Source: Carboxylicivirga sp.
GTDB lineage: Bacteria > Bacteroidota > Bacteroidia > Bacteroidales > Marinilabiliaceae
Assembly: GCA_025210475.1 (NCBI GenBank)
Contig: JAOARW010000081.1
Span: 1 to 35,887 of the forward strand
Direction of reading: 5' to 3'
Length of the DNA stretch: 35,887 bases
Shown: positions 33,601 to 35,887 of the stretch, in pieces
Layout of the letters: every line of letters begins with the position of its first letter
How positions within the stretch are numbered: the first letter of the stretch is position 1
Notes under the pieces: generated by a model
What the model was told of the DNA's origin: nothing
Seen by the model: only the letters and a program-made list of their open reading frames with translations
Database searches by the model: none
Translations under genes and position numbers: made by a program

Positions 33601-35123
33601 AAGGTAGTAACCATGGTTTTTCCAGTCGTTTTACAGCACCTCAGGGCGGTTTCTTTTTAACCCATGTTAAGGCCTTTACCTGCCTGTTAAATGTTGATGA
33701 GCTGGTACGTATCGAGGTATCCGGAGCAGGTGAAAATCCACAGGCTGGAGAGCTGTTGTATAAAGAATTATATGTGGTTGATCAGGTAATTGATGAACAG
33801 TGGGTCTTCTTTCCACTGGAACAGCCAATATCAATTCCGGAGGGAGAAGAGTTCTTTGTGACTGTTTATCAAACGAAGTCGACCAAATATATGGGCTTTG
33901 AAAATACCACTGATGAGAGTTTGAAAGCTAATAGCTTCACGGGTAATTACCGTGATGAAGATGAGTATTATTGGTGGCCCATGCGCGAAAATATGGTTTG
34001 GAAAATACGTGCCTTAACAGCGGCCGGTGAAGATTCATGGATTGAACTCGATACCTACAGCGGCGAATTATCGGCTAATGAGTCTGTAGAAATCACAGCG
34101 AAAATATCGCCGCAGACTGCCGGTAAAGGAGAACACGAGGGGCAAATTATTGCTCTGTGCAATGATATTAATAATTCCAAAAGCGATTTTACCATATCAT
34201 TAAATGCTAATGGTGCACCTGTGTTTAAGTATTATCCAAACATCTATAAAGATACTTTAAGAGTAAAAGAAACTGATGATTTGCTTTTGAACTACTTGTT
34301 TAAAGATCCTGAAAACGAAACAGTAAGCTTTACTTTGGATAAATTGGAAACAGGTCCGCAAATTGAATATGAACAAACAAGCAATAATACGTCAAGAGTT
34401 GAAATCAAAACAGATTATGATGATGAGGGTATTTATTCCTATCCGGTTCAGGTAAAAGATGCATCAGGTAGTATTTCAAGCGATACCATTGTAATAAAAG
34501 TGGAGAATAAAAACAGGCCACCGGTGTTGAATCAAGCATATCATCAGCTGCTGTTAAATATGGCTAATCCATATGCGATGACCATTGATCCTCGTGAATT
34601 ATTTACAGATCCGGATGGAGATGAACTTAGCATACTGTATGGAAACTATACCCCAGGTATTTTTGATCTGACTGTAGGTAACGTGTATATGAACTTAAAT
34701 CCATTGTCAACAGGAACTGGCTTACTTGCTTTTGGTGCCGATGATGGAAAGGAAGATGGTTTTGTGGTTTATGGTGTTTATGTGCAAGTAATTGATGATC
34801 CGGATGGTGAGAATGCCAGTACTTATGGTAACGATCCAGACGAAAATGCGCAGGAACGAGATGTAAGAGGATTTCAGGTGAGTCCGAATCCGGTGATTAA
34901 TGGCGCGGCTGAGCTTATTTTTGAATCTGATGGACAAGGAGATGTTCGGATAGAAGTGTACAATGGAATGGGTCAAAAACTAAAGGTTATCGAAAACTCA
35001 AACCTTGATAAGGGACAGCATCGGAGAACCCTCAATTTTAGTGCATGGAGTTCCGGAATGTATTATTGCCGATTGTTACAAGGTGGTAAAGTAGTTGATA
35101 CCGTTAAGGTTATTGTAAAATAA
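27615..35123 (+). CDS. Giant secreted subtilisin-like (S8) protease with T9SS sorting domain
   Basis: A 2502-residue protein. The ATG at 27615 gives a proper signal peptide (MKKKYKIIYLLLFLAILM...VLGQ). A propeptide (to about 170) is followed by an S8 catalytic domain with D218 (VAIVDQGVD), H272 (GNHGTHVAGT), oxyanion N382 (VFAAGND) and S453 (GTSMACPH); all are present, so it should be active. An FN3 domain (about 515-605) comes next. Then about 1,600 residues form four large beta modules ending in a Gly-Pro hinge (VSGQLP, VTGTPEL, VSGRPVL, ANGAPVF; glycines 960, 1377, 1789, 2200), two cadherin-like domains, and a type A T9SS tail (SPNPVINGAAELIF..., about 2423-2502). It is probably a cell-surface protease feeding peptides to the SusCD pair upstream; substrate unknown. 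Gap to the previous gene is 70 bp. Confidence 0.94.
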   Translation: MKKKYKIIYLLLFLAILMTETVLGQAAEDLEKGRIRIKLKREQLAGVSSSLKSATTAYSGSVTGIKNLDKVSDNVGITRINRVFPFSLKHEMKHRKYGLHLWIELEFDENINPQTVVDQFKGLDEVDIVKPVYKKVRMDSDKEAKLYKVEVISKASPKAVESPSATSSYTPYFNDPMLQAQWHYESDGTIVKNAYDIDLFEAWEQATGRSDIIVAIVDQGVDVYHEDLKANIWRNEAELNGETGVDDDQNGYVDDYHGYNFCMDGAITPGNHGTHVAGTVGAVSNNGIGVAGVAGGDGSGNGVKMISCQVFDYRSNGGVNFAQAIVYGADHGAVISQNSWGYNGAGYYEPEVHDAIKYFVKEAGQYEGSPMKGGIVVFAAGNDGSELDRYPAAFEETIAVTSLGPNAMPAAYTNFGTWASLAAPGGFQTDFGEEGGILSTITDDKYGYMDGTSMACPHVSGVAALAIDKFGGADFTSDDLERIMLNSTSRFIFQHNNKYGTGALNAANALLDDNRVAPEAITDLKASEIFHNEVRLEWTVPVDEDNGEPRYFYLAIGASEINDQNFDNQAQFFLQNELSAGETFDIKITGFQKLTDYWFAVKSGDQFDNLSDISNVLKVTTSNLPHFVESTRSVDVAIDVTQETTKKVQLEFSNIGDGIVYYNSTVRNEKYYWEPKEETNQEIAEAVQAKTEAAMGQPELFDATRPYTKELSALKSATVSSNDLSHWKNDNTEWVSGFTYQNTNPPFTLAGSGNANAGLIAATRFDIPYDYSINVTHLEVALFPEIKDQPIIIELKKGSKWVQESESVYMQAYYPDTTNVLQYFRIPLYKPQRFEDNEIFWVVMHFPKEMKYPLAVQLGNIDYGYFVMSRDNGVSYQNAQAFTYRPTIPMLSVLSSGDDGSYVFLDPVSGEIPKGETIKADVVVDATNLTEGKHLASLGIMTNDIHKPIVNIEVKVDVSGQLPEIENNKVHQFKAYANVENALLFDVHNKGLANLEVYDVISSTPGFSKAYEDTVVIKPDWDWKVPFSFTPVTSGLIENQVKLITNIGEINLNCEFSVVEAPVAELNASNVVDVVYGEKATLNLELANAGTGTVLEYDLGHYDLLNVSKGLFPHKLEYNILTSADLNGPVDHTWDDISDFAKVYSNAEVRSGAIDLEMNFPFFTEIIKNARISSRGQLYFYEDGLLLSEPESDYNGTGKGVLKPLRINDQFLQLTRLYFYSFGDRCVFSVEAEIDKAGNTPNQIDGTVEYQIVLFRNGAIEFRYKNVSDLQEDWTYTVGVQGLIRDDLLLYKDYEETGKDLYNGQVVRFEPTTALSLLVSATPAKGLINVGDNTHAELTIDPQAMGVTAGSYKNNVLVKVNTANKEVYWPLTINVTGTPELTTTDTLDFGTVKLGFKGVGFITASKIGSSDEFVETITFDHSAFSIDQALPLAIGAASKVPLKVVFASTSVEEVRSVAYLSFSDGSQKSVVLIAKGVEDASYDISINEPLMVDLKGGERVKVPFTLKNHDKGVPLEYTFKGNWMSYVEAKSPKRAEGNNNLGSEYGYWWNISDSIMPYYKWEDISSDAEILLIEQNEQQKIELPFAFPFFGEYYNSIWVSKNGYITVNEPESDHVAFEFEKDDGLSGMIAPFWSLLAPPEEGKGVFLLKEEERVILQWDNFTPATVSDLGVLSFQLEMLSDGTIHFHYKQVDPFSGGLQYGLESPDEEETVETEKSWILKWTILRNESTISFIPPLKDSLASGEQKELEAVLSAKNIYQPGVYKDTIELYTNSLAQDVFKIPVQLNVSGRPVLEVVTSLIWDDVIYNSNLSLKRKVKLINTGYDVMQISHIAHDQLDDLMLFDELGELIVKSSSGELLKTIRIEPWSEVELQLFIPVEEHKNVNGTISWQGNFDELLTPVTASIVDSPVFAWDAVNQSFSLNNTEVGEYRFTVKNEGETKLKYNLAPAVAPSGEETVFPVIIEEESNFSLNYPITVDSLNLEKKEKADGVLIPWIEGSNHGFSSRFTAPQGGFFLTHVKAFTCLLNVDELVRIEVSGAGENPQAGELLYKELYVVDQVIDEQWVFFPLEQPISIPEGEEFFVTVYQTKSTKYMGFENTTDESLKANSFTGNYRDEDEYYWWPMRENMVWKIRALTAAGEDSWIELDTYSGELSANESVEITAKISPQTAGKGEHEGQIIALCNDINNSKSDFTISLNANGAPVFKYYPNIYKDTLRVKETDDLLLNYLFKDPENETVSFTLDKLETGPQIEYEQTSNNTSRVEIKTDYDDEGIYSYPVQVKDASGSISSDTIVIKVENKNRPPVLNQAYHQLLLNMANPYAMTIDPRELFTDPDGDELSILYGNYTPGIFDLTVGNVYMNLNPLSTGTGLLAFGADDGKEDGFVVYGVYVQVIDDPDGENASTYGNDPDENAQERDVRGFQVSPNPVINGAAELIFESDGQGDVRIEVYNGMGQKLKVIENSNLDKGQHRRTLNFSAWSSGMYYCRLLQGGKVVDTVKVIVK

Positions 35124-35152
35124 ATGTTTATTGTTTAAATGTGTAAATAGGT

Positions 35153-35200
35153 TATAGTTTTTTCAGGGGAAGGAGCAGCGGCTTCTTCCCTAAACTATAC
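35153..35200 (+). terminator. Composite hairpin after the protease gene
   Basis: TATAGTTT (35153-35160) and AAACTATA (35193-35200) form an 8-bp outer stem around an inner imperfect GC stem (AGGGGAAG with CTTCTTCCCT). It lies 30 bp past the stop codon. There is no downstream T-run, so it may be a 3'-end stabilising structure rather than a classical terminator. Confidence 0.5.
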
Positions 35201-35246
35201 ACTTGTGGCTTAAAACTAAGATGCACAAAACATAAGGAGTAAGAGC

Positions 35247-35567
35247 ATGGAAAAAATAATTGATATAAATAATTTGCCCCTTTATGAAAATGAGATTTTA
35301 GAAACCAAAGCAAGTATTTCAGGTGGTAATACTTCTCATAGAGGGAAACTGATCTTAACCACTAAGCGTTTAATTTTTACAAATTTAAAAGGAGTTCTGC
35401 TCAATGAGTTTCATTTAGAGTTGATTCAATCTATTAATGCCCATAAATTAATGGGTTTCATATTCAAAGGATTCAAAATAAATTATGACAATATTGAATA
35501 CCTTATATCGGTTACTTATCCCGAAGATTGGATCAAACTGATAGAGTACCAAATCAGTTTAGACTAA
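35247..35567 (+). CDS. Small GRAM/PH-like domain protein
   Basis: A 106-residue soluble protein without a signal peptide. ENEILETKASISGG, HRGKLILTTKRLIFTN and the closing helix PEDWIKLIEYQISLD fit a bacterial GRAM/PH-like fold (TxxRLxFT core with one C-terminal helix). A ribosome-binding-like GGAG lies 8 bp upstream of the ATG. No function is known; lipid or protein binding is typical of the fold. It follows the protease by 123 bp including a hairpin and is probably a separate unit. Confidence 0.7.
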   Translation: MEKIIDINNLPLYENEILETKASISGGNTSHRGKLILTTKRLIFTNLKGVLLNEFHLELIQSINAHKLMGFIFKGFKINYDNIEYLISVTYPEDWIKLIEYQISLD

Positions 35568-35771
35568 ATTTACAAATCGGAAACAGGCATATGTCCGCAT
35601 TAATTGAAAAACAAGATTTTCCTTTTGGCTTATTGTATCAATGCCAAAGCAAAAACGCAGTTCAATGTGCCCTTTTAATCATCTCGATCGTGTTGAATTT
35701 ATTAAACGTTTAGAATGGGTGAAAAGAACTCCTAATAAATGTTTAAATAGTTAATCCTTAACAACAATACA

Positions 35772-35814
35772 AGTCATTAATTATCAGCTGTTAATCTGAA
35801 TAATTAATGGCTTT
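35772..35814 (+). terminator. Intrinsic terminator
   Basis: AGTCATTAATTAT (35772-35784) pairs with ATAATTAATGGCT (35800-35812) over 13 bp with one G-T wobble, followed by TTTT. It ends plus-strand transcription from the GRAM-domain gene. Confidence 0.75.
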
Positions 35815-35829
35815 TTAACATTCTTAATT

Positions 35830-35863
35830 GCAAGGTTTTTAGTAACTTAGAGTAAAACCTTGC
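35830..35863. repeat. 10-bp perfect inverted repeat upstream of a gene start
   Basis: GCAAGGTTTT (35830-35839) and AAAACCTTGC (35854-35863) flank a 14-nt loop. It ends 7 bp before the ATG at 35871. It could be an operator, a 5'UTR hairpin or an element end; the window ends too soon to tell. Confidence 0.5.
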
Positions 35864-35870
35864 AGAAATA

Positions 35871-35887
35871 ATGAAAGGAAAACTATC
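35871..35887 (+). CDS. Possible start of a gene cut by the window edge
   Basis: ATG AAA GGA AAA CTA follows an A-rich stretch and the inverted repeat after a terminator. Only five residues (MKGKL) are visible, so it cannot be identified. Confidence 0.3.

Larger units (their letters stand above)
35568..35870 (+). other. Right-hand intergenic region with a terminator, a small frame and an inverted repeat
   Basis: No convincing gene is present. A 37-codon frame (35641-35754, MPKQKRSSMCPF...) has gene-like composition but no recognised relatives or clear ribosome-binding site. A terminator (35772-35814) and a 10-bp inverted repeat (35830-35863) follow, listed separately. Confidence 0.5.

Noticed and set aside
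27615..35123. The long protein as an adhesin only
   Set aside because: The catalytic Asp, His, Asn and Ser of subtilases are all present in the proper order, so an active protease is the simpler reading.
35528..35713. A 61-codon frame overlapping the end of the GRAM-domain gene
   Set aside because: It overlaps the real gene out of frame and shows no recognisable motif.
1..35887. tRNA or rRNA genes
   Set aside because: I saw no cloverleaf with a TTC-loop core and no rRNA segment; reading by eye is not decisive, and tRNAscan-SE or Infernal would settle it.

Overview
The window comes from an AT-rich genome of the phylum Bacteroidota. A marine or anaerobic Bacteroidales/Marinilabiliales-type organism is my best guess; that placement rests on gene content, not on a marker gene. 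Supporting signs are TonB receptors with carboxypeptidase-regulatory N-termini, a SusC/SusD pair, a type IX secretion (T9SS) tail, LytS/LytTR regulation, 7TM-AraC regulators, and promoters of the TTTG / TAnnTTTG type. ThiH (radical SAM) rather than ThiO as the dehydroglycine source fits an anaerobic or facultative lifestyle.

Left edge (1-540): the C-terminal end of a probable IS4-like transposase, then an intergenic stretch with three copies of a small CGCGAA-hairpin repeat, then a terminator for the next minus-strand gene.

Thiamine region (540-9710, minus strand): two units, each headed by a TPP riboswitch. The distal unit is a monocistronic TonB-dependent outer-membrane receptor, probably for thiamine. 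The other is thiS-thiC-(ThiE/TenI-like)-thiD relic-thiE-thiG-thiH. thiD is reduced to a degenerate N-terminal fragment, and thiF is not in the window, so HMP-P kinase and ThiS adenylation must come from elsewhere.

Housekeeping region (9799-12762): two tandem paralogous thioredoxins, one exported and one cytoplasmic (minus strand). Facing away are the CCA-adding tRNA nucleotidyltransferase and a SpoU/TrmH methyltransferase, whose stop and start codons abut.

Sensory/outer-membrane cluster (12940-17823, minus strand): TonB-dependent receptor, a small exported TPR-like protein, a LytS-type histidine kinase and a LytTR response regulator. A 10-bp direct repeat with exact 21-bp periodicity lies upstream of the receptor and is a good candidate LytTR operator.

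Accessory nutrient-acquisition locus (18075-35123, plus strand): a membrane-anchored AraC regulator, a coiled-coil/leucine-rich lipoprotein, SusC, SusD, a Fib_succ_major-domain lipoprotein, and a giant (about 2500 residue) secreted subtilisin-like protease with a T9SS sorting tail. I read this as a protein/peptide-utilisation locus analogous to RagAB rather than a glycan locus, because it has a protease and no glycoside hydrolase. The giant protease has a regular ~412-residue super-repeat.

Right edge (35124-35887): a small GRAM/PH-like protein, a terminator, and the first codons of another gene.

A second layer of structure lies between the genes. Several intergenic gaps carry degenerate arrays with strict 7-bp (one 8-bp) periodicity, in several sequence families. 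None was noticed inside genes, apart from one array that overlaps a stop codon.
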